Positions 1-5,505 of a stretch of 10,688 nucleotides of DNA are shown here, in pieces. Within the stretch, counting starts at the first letter, position 1. Every line of letters starts with the position of its first letter. Under the pieces are notes generated by a model that searched no databases, was not told the origin of the DNA, and saw only the letters and a program-made list of their open reading frames with translations. The translations under genes were made by a program, and so were the position numbers. The DNA is taken from NCBI GenBank assembly GCA_001828645.1, contig MHZD01000067.1, positions 1 to 10,688 of the forward strand, written 5' to 3'. Source of the stretch: Planctomycetes bacterium RIFOXYC2_FULL_41_27 (GTDB lineage: Bacteria > Planctomycetota > Brocadiia > Brocadiales > Brocadiaceae).

Positions 1-610
1 GTGGTATGCCAAGTTCCTGCGAAACCTGCAATAAACCCGGTTCCTCAGACTTAATATCTATAGTAGAAAGTAATCGAACCTGCCCGATTTTACGATTTAC
101 TTTTTGAAGCGCATCTATAATGGATTTTTTTACAATTTCCCCAGATATTCCCTTTTTACAACCAATGCCAACAATAACATCTTTTTGTGCATCCGTACCT
201 GTGGTAATCACCGCATCTGTATGGAGTATGGATGCGATCTGATGCGCCAGTTGATTTGCCCCCCCTTCATGACCGGAAAGCATACTAATCACAAAGCGCC
301 CTACATCATCAATCACAATGACAGCTGGATCTGAATGCTTATCACGAATAAGAGGTGCGATCATCCGCACCACGATACCCATTGCCATAACAAACACGAG
401 GCCTTCATATTGTTTGAATATCTGATGAACCAGTTGCTGCAGTGGTTCAGAGAATAAGGTAATCCTGGCAGATTTGTCAGATTCTGTAAAACAAGTATCT
501 TGCGTTATTTTATTTAACACATAGAGAGAAGGCGTGGGAATAAACCCTGATCCTATTCTCTTCGCAGTTTTTGAGCCTTGTTCAGTTAAGGCAATAATAG
601 CTATTTTCAT
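1..610 (-). CDS. cbiG: Cobalt-precorrin-5A hydrolase CbiG, 3' end cut by window
   Basis: CbiG opens the delta-lactone of cobalt-precorrin-5A, releasing a two-carbon unit, in the anaerobic (early cobalt insertion) cobalamin pathway in the cytoplasm. My translation gives 203 residues before the window edge. The N-terminal domain is clear: MGIVVRMIAPLIRDKHSDPA at 77-96 and GRFVISMLSGHEGGANQLA at 104-122, closing with VITTGTD at 134-140. The C-terminal domain starts almost at once with VIVGIGCKKG at 145-154 and continues with LLSTIDIKSEEPGLL at 180-194. Family members usually have a middle domain of about 90-100 residues between these two, and it is absent here with the frame intact. The ATG lies 1 nt after the dnaJ stop (TGA-A-ATG), which suggests translational coupling. 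Identification is confident; only the extreme C-terminus is unseen. Confidence 0.9.
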   Translation of the reverse strand, partial: MKIAIIALTEQGSKTAKRIGSGFIPTPSLYVLNKITQDTCFTESDKSARITLFSEPLQQLVHQIFKQYEGLVFVMAMGIVVRMIAPLIRDKHSDPAVIVIDDVGRFVISMLSGHEGGANQLAHQIASILHTDAVITTGTDAQKDVIVGIGCKKGISGEIVKKSIIDALQKVNRKIGQVRLLSTIDIKSEEPGLLQVSQELGIP

Positions 611-611
611 T

Positions 612-1721
612 TCATTTTTTCATTTCGATTGCTTCAAATTCTTCGAGTATTTCCCTTTGCCTTTTCGTCAAATCCTTAGGAGTGCGTATAACAATTCGCA
701 CATATTGATCGCCGTAACCATGCCCTTTCAAGAGTGGCATGCCGTTGCCTCTCAGTCGAAACAAGGTGTCAGTCTGTGTCCCCGGAGGAATTTTCATTAA
801 AGCATTTCCGTCTAACGTTGGTACCTCAACCTTTGAACCCAGCGCCGCCTCGGTTAATGTAATGGACTTTTCCAGATAAATATCACTCCCCTGCCTATGA
901 AAGATTGGATGAGATTGTACAGAAATAATCACATAAATATCTTCCTTCAACTTCCCGCTCGCCTTATCTGCTGTTATCCGTAAGGTTGAACCATTATCTA
1001 CACCCTGAGGTATCTTTACAGTGATTTTATCCAGTTTCTGTACTTCGCCGCACCCATGACAGCTTGGACACGGATGGTCAATAATATTTCCCCTCCCTCC
1101 ACAAACATGACAGGCTCCTATCTTAATAATCCTGCCAAAACCCTGAAGTTGTTCCTGCTGTATTTCACCCTTTCCCCTGCAATAGGTACAAACTTTTGGA
1201 GTAGTACCTCTTGCAGCGCCCGTCCCACCGCATTCCGCACACACATCCATACGGGGAATGGCTACCTCAGTACTTATACCGCGATATGCCTGTTCCAGGG
1301 TAATTTCTACCTGTACTCGTTTAACACGTTGTTCTGGTTGCTCAAAACCCCATCTGCGCGTGCCAAAGAAATCACTGAAGATGCTGCCGCGCCCAAAGAA
1401 ATCTGAAAAGATATCGTGCCCGAAAATATCTTCCAGATCGCTCACATGGCTAAAATCACGCCACGTAAACCCTTCTTTACCAAAGTCAGAGGCAACGCCG
1501 GCGTGGCCGTACTGATCGTATTTTGCTCGTTTATTGTCATCAATCAGTACTTCGTAAGCCTCGGATATCTCTTTAAACTTCTCTTCGGCGAGCTTGGGAT
1601 TATCCTTGTTAAGGTCTGGGTGGAATTTTTTGGCAAGAGTACGATAGGCTGATTTAATTTCTTCTTTTGATGCTGTTCTAGCTATTCCCAATGTCTCATA
1701 ATAGTCTCTTTTGTCAGGCAT
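612..1721 (-). CDS. dnaJ: Chaperone DnaJ (Hsp40)
   Basis: Co-chaperone that stimulates DnaK ATPase and delivers unfolded clients; cytoplasmic. The 369 residues are the usual length. The J domain spans about 4-70 with the HPD triad at 34-36. It is followed by a Phe-rich, rather Gly-poor G/F linker (about 72-126) holding the near-duplicate IFSDFFG at 104-110 and 114-120. The zinc domain has four CxxCxGxG units at 161-168, 178-185, 204-211 and 218-225, all eight cysteines present. C-terminal substrate-binding beta domains follow. This full set marks a type I DnaJ rather than CbpA. The start fits the family ([12 protein letters not shown]) although I see no strong Shine-Dalgarno before it. No dnaK or grpE is adjacent and I find no CIRCE element upstream. 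It lies 69 nt after glgC and is immediately followed by cbiG. Confidence 0.96.
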   Translation of the reverse strand: MPDKRDYYETLGIARTASKEEIKSAYRTLAKKFHPDLNKDNPKLAEEKFKEISEAYEVLIDDNKRAKYDQYGHAGVASDFGKEGFTWRDFSHVSDLEDIFGHDIFSDFFGRGSIFSDFFGTRRWGFEQPEQRVKRVQVEITLEQAYRGISTEVAIPRMDVCAECGGTGAARGTTPKVCTYCRGKGEIQQEQLQGFGRIIKIGACHVCGGRGNIIDHPCPSCHGCGEVQKLDKITVKIPQGVDNGSTLRITADKASGKLKEDIYVIISVQSHPIFHRQGSDIYLEKSITLTEAALGSKVEVPTLDGNALMKIPPGTQTDTLFRLRGNGMPLLKGHGYGDQYVRIVIRTPKDLTKRQREILEEFEAIEMKK

Positions 1722-1748
1722 GATTTATATCTTACGTTTGTTTGTAAT

Positions 1749-1800
1749 TATAATTTAAGCGCTTGTGCGAAATTATATATAGTATTAATGTCACAGCAAA
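1749..1800 (-). promoter_or_regulatory. Possible dnaJ promoter overlapping a small hairpin
   Basis: On the minus strand a perfect TATAAT lies at 1777-1772, about 50 nt before the dnaJ ATG, and a second lies at 1752-1747. The upstream -35 is poor: only TTG of TTGCTG, at a 16-bp spacing and inside the end of glgC. The two TATAAT boxes largely fall in the arms of an inverted repeat: 8-bp arms at 1749-1756 and 1770-1777, a 3-nt bulge, then CGC/GCG around a 4-nt loop. The DNA is AT-rich, so TATAAT by chance is quite possible. There is no U-run suitable for a terminator. It could give dnaJ its own transcription separate from the glycogen genes. Confidence 0.3.
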
Positions 1801-3011
1801 TGCATCTCTTTATGTGCTATTACAATACCTTTTTCAGTAACGGCAAGCTGTTTGGCATCCTCCTCCAAATTATAACCAATACTTTTTCCATCAGGAATTG
1901 ATACAGATTTGTCAATGATGGCTTTGCGAATTTTGACATTCTTACCAATATTTACGCCCTCCATTAATATGGAATCACATATTTCTGAATAATTATCAAT
2001 CCTTACATCCGGTGAAAGAACCGACCTCTCTACATGGGCGCCACTAATAATACATCCATTGGATACAAGAGAATTCAAGACTCTCCCACATCTCCCACCT
2101 GGAAATGACTCTGAAAAGACCGTCTTTGCCGGTGGGAGTTGTTCGTGGTAGGTACGAATTGGCCATCCTCTATCATAAAGGTTAAATATGGGGTCTATCT
2201 GAACAAGATCCATATTCGCTTCCCAATAGGCATCTAACGTCCCGATATCCCTCCAATATTTAATTGTCTTATTATTTTTATCATTAAACATAAAAGCAAA
2301 CACACGGTCCTTATTAATCAGCGATGGAATAATGCTTCTCCCAAAATCATGTACGGTATCTTTTTTTGCATCTACGATTACACTCTTTACCAAAACTTCG
2401 GTATTAAAGAGATAAATCCCCATGGATACAAGTACCATTTCCGGGTTCGAGGGTGTCGGTTTTGGGTTTGCCGGCTTTTCATCAAATGCAACAATCATTT
2501 GATTATTGTCAATACCTATAACCCCAAATCTGCTTGCATCTTTTATAGGCACTTCGATGCAGGGCACTGTAATATCTGCTTTCTTTTCATCATGAAACTC
2601 TATCAACTCACGATAATCCATTTTGTAAATATGGTCACCGGCCAGGATCAAAACCTTTTCAGGGCGTTCTCTTTCTAGCACATAGATATTTTGATACACC
2701 GCATCAGCCGTTCCTTGATACCACATATCACTTATCCTTTTTTGAGGAGGTATATTTTCAATAAACTCACCCAACTCGTTATTAAATATATTCCATCCAA
2801 TTCTTAAATGTCTATCGAGGGAATAAGATTTATATTGCGTCAATACACATATCTTCCGCAATCCCGAATTAACACAGTTACTTAGGGTAAAATCTATAAT
2901 ACGATAAATACCGCCGAAAGGGACCGCTGGTTTAGCCCTATCCTTGGTTAATGGATAAAGTCTTTCTCCTTGCCCACCTGCCAATAACATTACAAGTACT
3001 TTTTTCAACAC
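1791..3011 (-). CDS. glgC: Glucose-1-phosphate adenylyltransferase (ADP-glucose pyrophosphorylase)
   Basis: Makes ADP-glucose and pyrophosphate from ATP and glucose-1-phosphate, the committed and normally allosterically controlled step of bacterial glycogen synthesis. The 406 residues are full length. Visible motifs: nucleotide-binding GGQGERL at 12-18 with RAKPAVPFGG at 25-34, the regulatory/substrate region DMWYQGTADAV at 95-105, the catalytic stretch GDHIYKMDY at 125-133, and the glucose-1-phosphate site FDEKP at 176-180. The last 100 or so residues carry the imperfect hexapeptide pattern of the left-handed beta-helix. The initiation codon is GTG (3011-3009), preceded by AGGA four nucleotides upstream; a TTG directly after it is an alternative one codon shorter. 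It lies 36 nt downstream of the response regulator gene and is probably cotranscribed with it. Confidence 0.96.
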   Translation of the reverse strand: MLKKVLVMLLAGGQGERLYPLTKDRAKPAVPFGGIYRIIDFTLSNCVNSGLRKICVLTQYKSYSLDRHLRIGWNIFNNELGEFIENIPPQKRISDMWYQGTADAVYQNIYVLERERPEKVLILAGDHIYKMDYRELIEFHDEKKADITVPCIEVPIKDASRFGVIGIDNNQMIVAFDEKPANPKPTPSNPEMVLVSMGIYLFNTEVLVKSVIVDAKKDTVHDFGRSIIPSLINKDRVFAFMFNDKNNKTIKYWRDIGTLDAYWEANMDLVQIDPIFNLYDRGWPIRTYHEQLPPAKTVFSESFPGGRCGRVLNSLVSNGCIISGAHVERSVLSPDVRIDNYSEICDSILMEGVNIGKNVKIRKAIIDKSVSIPDGKSIGYNLEEDAKQLAVTEKGIVIAHKEMHLL

Positions 3012-3047
3012 GTTATCCTAAAAAATTTATCTACAAATCTAATTCTA

Positions 3048-3404
3048 TTAAATTTTACCTATCAATTCCTTTATCTTATCTTTTAATTCAGTTATGTCAG
3101 AAGATTTAATTATATATGCATCTGCTGACCACGACATAAAATCATCCTTATAACTGCCATAAGCAGTGTTAATGATAATCGGTATTTTTTTGTGTTCGCT
3201 TAATATTCTGCCCATGGATTCGATCCCGCTCATTTTGGGCATATTGATATCCATTACAATAAGGTCTGGAGTGTGTTCCTTTACTTTATTTATAGCTTCC
3301 TGACCATCCTGTGCTGTAATAATATTATATCCTTCAAGCAATAGTTCTTGCTTATAGAGTAAGAGTTGATTTTTATCATCCTCTACCAATAAAATGGTCT
3401 TCAT
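3048..3404 (-). CDS. Single-domain response regulator (CheY-like receiver)
   Basis: Stand-alone receiver of about 118 residues with no DNA-binding or enzymatic output domain. Counting from the tandem ATG at 3407, the acidic pair is D10-D11, the phosphoacceptor is D53 in VMDINMPKMSG, the switch Thr is T81 (NTAYG) and the conserved lysine is K101. K101 is followed by Ser-Ser rather than the usual Pro, giving YIIKSSDITELK. Two ATG codons are adjacent (3407 and 3404). I prefer the second because a GGAGG ends six nucleotides before it but only three before the first. The gene begins about 30 nt after the kinase stop, so the kinase is its likely phosphodonor. With no output domain it must act by protein contact or pass phosphate on. 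Its target is unknown; glgC directly downstream makes a glycogen role plausible. Confidence 0.93.
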   Translation of the reverse strand: MKTILLVEDDKNQLLLYKQELLLEGYNIITAQDGQEAINKVKEHTPDLIVMDINMPKMSGIESMGRILSEHKKIPIIINTAYGSYKDDFMSWSADAYIIKSSDITELKDKIKELIGKI

Positions 3405-3410
3405 CATTCC

Positions 3411-3415
3411 CCTCC
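3411..3415 (-). promoter_or_regulatory. Ribosome binding site of the response regulator
   Basis: GGAGG on the minus strand inside a purine-rich run just after the kinase stop. Spacing is 3 nt to the first ATG and 6 nt to the second, which favours the second as the true start. Confidence 0.7.
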
Positions 3416-3434
3416 CTCTTAAATTTATTCTTAT

Positions 3435-5138
3435 TTATATCGGTAAGTATATGGAGAAAGTTGTCCCTTCTTGCAAAGAACTTTTCACTTTTATATAACC
3501 ACCATGGTCATCCACTATTTTATGAGATACTGCAAGGCCGACACCAGTTCCATCTACCTTTGTGGTGAAAAATGGAACAAAGATATTTTGCATAATTTCA
3601 GCGGTCATTCCCTCACCTGTATCTGTAATATTAATTTTTATGTGTTTGTCTTCCACTATTGTTTCTATTGTTAGTGCACCGCCACCAGGCATCGATTCAA
3701 CTGCATTTTTTATTAAATTCAAAAATACCTGTTTAATTTGTGTCGGATCAATTATAATTTTAGGTATCATAGAATTAAATATTTTGGTTAACTTAATACG
3801 GCCATTTTTAAAATACGGATCCATCAAGGAGCAGATATTCTCTAATATTTCATTTATTTGAGATGCCACTTTAACTGATTCGACAGGTTTACTAAAATCC
3901 ATAATGTTTGCAAGAATTCTTTCTAACCTGCTAACTTCCTCTACAATAATTCCAGCGTTTTGTCTTATTTGATCATCCTGATTGGAAGCCCGTAAAATTG
4001 ATCTTGCAAAACCACCGATAGTTGCCAGTGGGTTACGAATTTCATGTGCAACATATGCCGCCATATTACCGATAACAGCAAGTCTTTCAGAACGAATCAA
4101 TCTGTCCTGAGTTTCTTCGAGTTGTCGAACCTTTTCGCTTAATATTTTATATGCCGCTGCATTCTCAATTGCCAATGCCGCACGATTTGCAAAAGTCGTC
4201 AAACCTTGAATGTGCTCCTCTATTATCGGTTTTTTGCTGTAAAGATTGTCCACGCAAATTACTCCAATCGTTTCGTCTTTAGCTATTAACGGTATACAAA
4301 CAAATTCATTCGCACCGATCATATTTACAAATTTTTTATCGATATTTGGATTATGAAATGCATCCCTTTCCCAAATGATTTTTTTGTTTTTAACACACGA
4401 AACAATAACTTCATTCTCATCTCTCAATGAATATGCCATCAATCGTGTAATCATGTGCAAAGGAGTATCATCACGATAATTATCTTCTGACGCCTGAATA
4501 AGGTCTTCCAGTTTCTCATACTTTTTGGCTATTTCACTCCATATCCTATTTGCCTCTTCCAAACTTGAAGGGCCAACAGCCATCTTACCATAGACAATAT
4601 CCCGTTCTTTATCTACCAGAAATAGTCTTGCGCGATTAAATCCCAGAGCAGTACCAGCAGTAACACAGGTCAAAATTAAGTGGAGTAACCGATCAATTTG
4701 CAGCGTGCCTTGCATCAACTCCGCAAGTTTTCTTAATAAAGAAAGTTGATGAATCTTTTCTTCCTGCGCTGTAACATCTATCGAGAGTTTAAGTAAATGT
4801 GTTATACCATTCTTTTCATCTTTTAATGGTGTTGAAATATTTTGAATATACCTTCTTTCACCTCTTTCTGTGATAAGTTGGGTCTCACAGAATTGTTTTT
4901 TCCCACTGGAAAGCGCTTGAAAGACAGAACAATATTTGTTGTCCTTACATTCACACTTGTATACTTCCCGACACGTTTTTCCTATAGGATCGTATTCCAA
5001 ATTTAATATGCTAGAAAGTTTTTCGTTAGCGCAAACTATATTCAGATCTTTATCAAGAATAGAAAATCCCGCGTCAAGCGCATCCACAACATTGTATAGA
5101 ACGTTATCAACTTTATCTTTTAAAATTTGAGGTAGCAT
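3435..5138 (-). CDS. Soluble PAS-GAF sensor histidine kinase
   Basis: Cytoplasmic two-component kinase of 567 residues with no signal peptide or membrane segment. Order of domains: a PAS domain (about 12-125) with cysteines C56, C62, C64, C70 and C84; a GAF domain (about 135-325); a short coiled-coil linker (about 328-355); a HisKA dimerisation domain with phosphoacceptor H365 in AHEIRNPLATIGGFA; and an HATPase with N box NLIKNAVES (474-482), G1 DTGEG (506-510), F box PFFTTK (522-527) and G2 GTGVGLA (530-536). All catalytic motifs are intact, so it should be active. It presumably phosphorylates the receiver encoded next, 27-30 nt downstream. The input is intracellular; the clustered cysteines suggest redox or metal sensing, but the ligand cannot be read from sequence. 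The ATG is preceded by GGTGA at a 6-nt spacing. The AT-rich spacer upstream probably carries the promoter, though I see no convincing one. Confidence 0.94.
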   Translation of the reverse strand: MLPQILKDKVDNVLYNVVDALDAGFSILDKDLNIVCANEKLSSILNLEYDPIGKTCREVYKCECKDNKYCSVFQALSSGKKQFCETQLITERGERRYIQNISTPLKDEKNGITHLLKLSIDVTAQEEKIHQLSLLRKLAELMQGTLQIDRLLHLILTCVTAGTALGFNRARLFLVDKERDIVYGKMAVGPSSLEEANRIWSEIAKKYEKLEDLIQASEDNYRDDTPLHMITRLMAYSLRDENEVIVSCVKNKKIIWERDAFHNPNIDKKFVNMIGANEFVCIPLIAKDETIGVICVDNLYSKKPIIEEHIQGLTTFANRAALAIENAAAYKILSEKVRQLEETQDRLIRSERLAVIGNMAAYVAHEIRNPLATIGGFARSILRASNQDDQIRQNAGIIVEEVSRLERILANIMDFSKPVESVKVASQINEILENICSLMDPYFKNGRIKLTKIFNSMIPKIIIDPTQIKQVFLNLIKNAVESMPGGGALTIETIVEDKHIKINITDTGEGMTAEIMQNIFVPFFTTKVDGTGVGLAVSHKIVDDHGGYIKVKSSLQEGTTFSIYLPI

Positions 5139-5177
5139 TACAATTCACCCTTTATATAATCATTAAATAATTGTAAC

Positions 5178-5195
5178 TACTCAGCATATTGAGTA
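5178..5195. promoter_or_regulatory. Small palindrome upstream of the kinase gene
   Basis: TACTCA-GCATAT-TGAGTA forms 6-bp arms around a 6-nt centre, 40 nt before the kinase ATG. Size and position would suit an operator for a dimeric regulator or a weak mRNA hairpin. It overlaps the left outer arm of the larger nested repeat (5169-5186), so it may simply be part of that element. No second copy elsewhere in the window supports an operator. Confidence 0.3.
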
Positions 5196-5210
5196 ACTTA
5201 ATTTTAATAA

Positions 5211-5403
5211 ATAACATATAACAAGAAATGAAAAATGTTTAAGTGCTTTTTGACGATTTATTTTTTCGCGCAGTTTCTATACTTCTCACAAAGATTGAAA
5301 TCAATTCTTTGCATTCGGTAATACCTTTATCAACATCATATTATTTATTGACTTCACTCATCCCTTTTCACTTTTTAATTATTCATTTCTTGTTATATGT
5401 TAT
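5211..5403. mobile_element. 193-bp element with perfect 22-bp terminal inverted repeats
   Basis: Left arm 5211-5232 (ATAACATATAACAAGAAATG then AA) and right arm 5382-5403 are exact reverse complements over 22 bp. One mismatch then precedes two or three further matching bases toward the centre. The 149-bp interior encodes only a relic of a small protein gene and includes a 10-bp imperfect hairpin at 5289-5311. Size, long perfect ends and AT-rich non-coding interior are typical of a miniature inverted-repeat element. Each end contains a TA two bases in, compatible with a TA-targeting mover, but I see no longer target duplication and no transposase. An alternative is a degraded intervening-sequence (IVS) type element, since those also have complementary ends and carry four-helix-bundle genes. 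Confidence 0.55.
5239..5364 (-). pseudogene. Relic C-terminus of a four-helix-bundle (S23/IVS-type) protein
   Basis: Read on the minus strand from 5364, one frame gives GMSEVNK, a stop (TAA at 5343-5341), then YDVDKGITECKELISIFVRS and IETARKNKSSKST before a terminal TAA at 5241-5239. The second part is an amphipathic helix with the E-L-xx-I-F-xx-S-I-xx-A-x-K pattern that I associate with the last helix of four-helix-bundle proteins of the S23/23S rRNA intervening-sequence family (usually about 115-125 residues). Helices 1-3 are missing, further stops lie upstream, and there is no start or ribosome site, so it cannot be functional. It sits wholly inside the 193-bp inverted-repeat element. Recognition rests on a short pattern from memory, so moderate to low confidence. 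Confidence 0.4.
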
Positions 5404-5420
5404 GCATTTCTTTTATAGTC

Positions 5421-5442
5421 AAAAATAACACCTGCTGAGCAG
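5421..5442 (-). terminator. Weak hairpin plus T-run after the GH57 gene
   Basis: Downstream of the GH57 stop, the minus strand reads CTGCTCAGCAG (5442-5432), a 4-bp GC-rich stem with a 3-nt loop, followed after five or six bases by TTATTTTT. The stem is short and the T-run is displaced, so this is at best a poor intrinsic terminator. It does lie where a transcript of the galT-glgA-GH57 block would be expected to end. It overlaps the right outer repeat arm. Confidence 0.2.
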
Positions 5443-5505
5443 TAACAAATAATTTTCATTTAGTTCTAATGAATAAGTGTAAGTTAAAGCAATTCAAAAC
5501 GTGCT

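Larger units (their letters stand above)
5169..5450. repeat. Outer imperfect inverted repeat nested around the 193-bp element
   Basis: The minus-strand reading of 5186-5169 (TGCTGAGTAGTTACAATT) and the plus strand at 5433-5450 (TGCTGAGCAGTAACAAAT) match at 15 of 18 positions. These arms lie 24 bp and 29 bp outside the inner 22-bp arms. The whole region may therefore be one larger palindromic element, or an older palindrome into which the inner one inserted. AT-rich background makes chance similarity possible, but the shared GCTGAG core is less AT-biased. Confidence 0.35.
5139..5505. other. Gene-poor AT-rich spacer between GH57 and kinase genes
   Basis: This 367-bp stretch separates the two gene blocks and has no intact gene. 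It is strongly AT-rich. It contains nested inverted repeats (arms at 5169-5186/5433-5450 and 5211-5232/5382-5403), a small internal palindrome at 5289-5311, a gene relic at 5239-5364, and a palindrome close to the kinase start. A short plus-strand reading frame at 5243-5428 is very Leu/Phe/Ser-rich, has no recognisable motif and lies antisense to the relic, so I do not call it a gene. Confidence 0.7.

Noticed and set aside
104..334. Plus-strand 76-codon frame near the left edge
   Set aside because: Antisense to the clearly coding cbiG; no recognisable protein pattern.
1056..1406. Plus-strand 116-codon frame opposite dnaJ
   Set aside because: Shadow of the DnaJ zinc-domain and linker coding sequence; composition is that of an antisense reading.
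1722..1790. CIRCE/HrcA heat-shock operator before dnaJ
   Set aside because: No TTAGCACTC-N9-GAGTGCTAA-like sequence is present in the spacer.
5382..5410. Possible integron attC site (TAAC/GTTA cores at the repeat ends)
   Set aside because: The ends are a long perfect inverted repeat without the unpaired bases and the GTTRRRY/RYYYAAC core arrangement expected for attC, and there is no cassette series or integrase.
5243..5428. Plus-strand 61-codon hydrophobic frame in the intergenic spacer
   Set aside because: Leu/Phe/Ser-rich composition expected from AT-rich DNA, runs through the right repeat arm and lies antisense to the four-helix-bundle relic; no good ribosome site seen.
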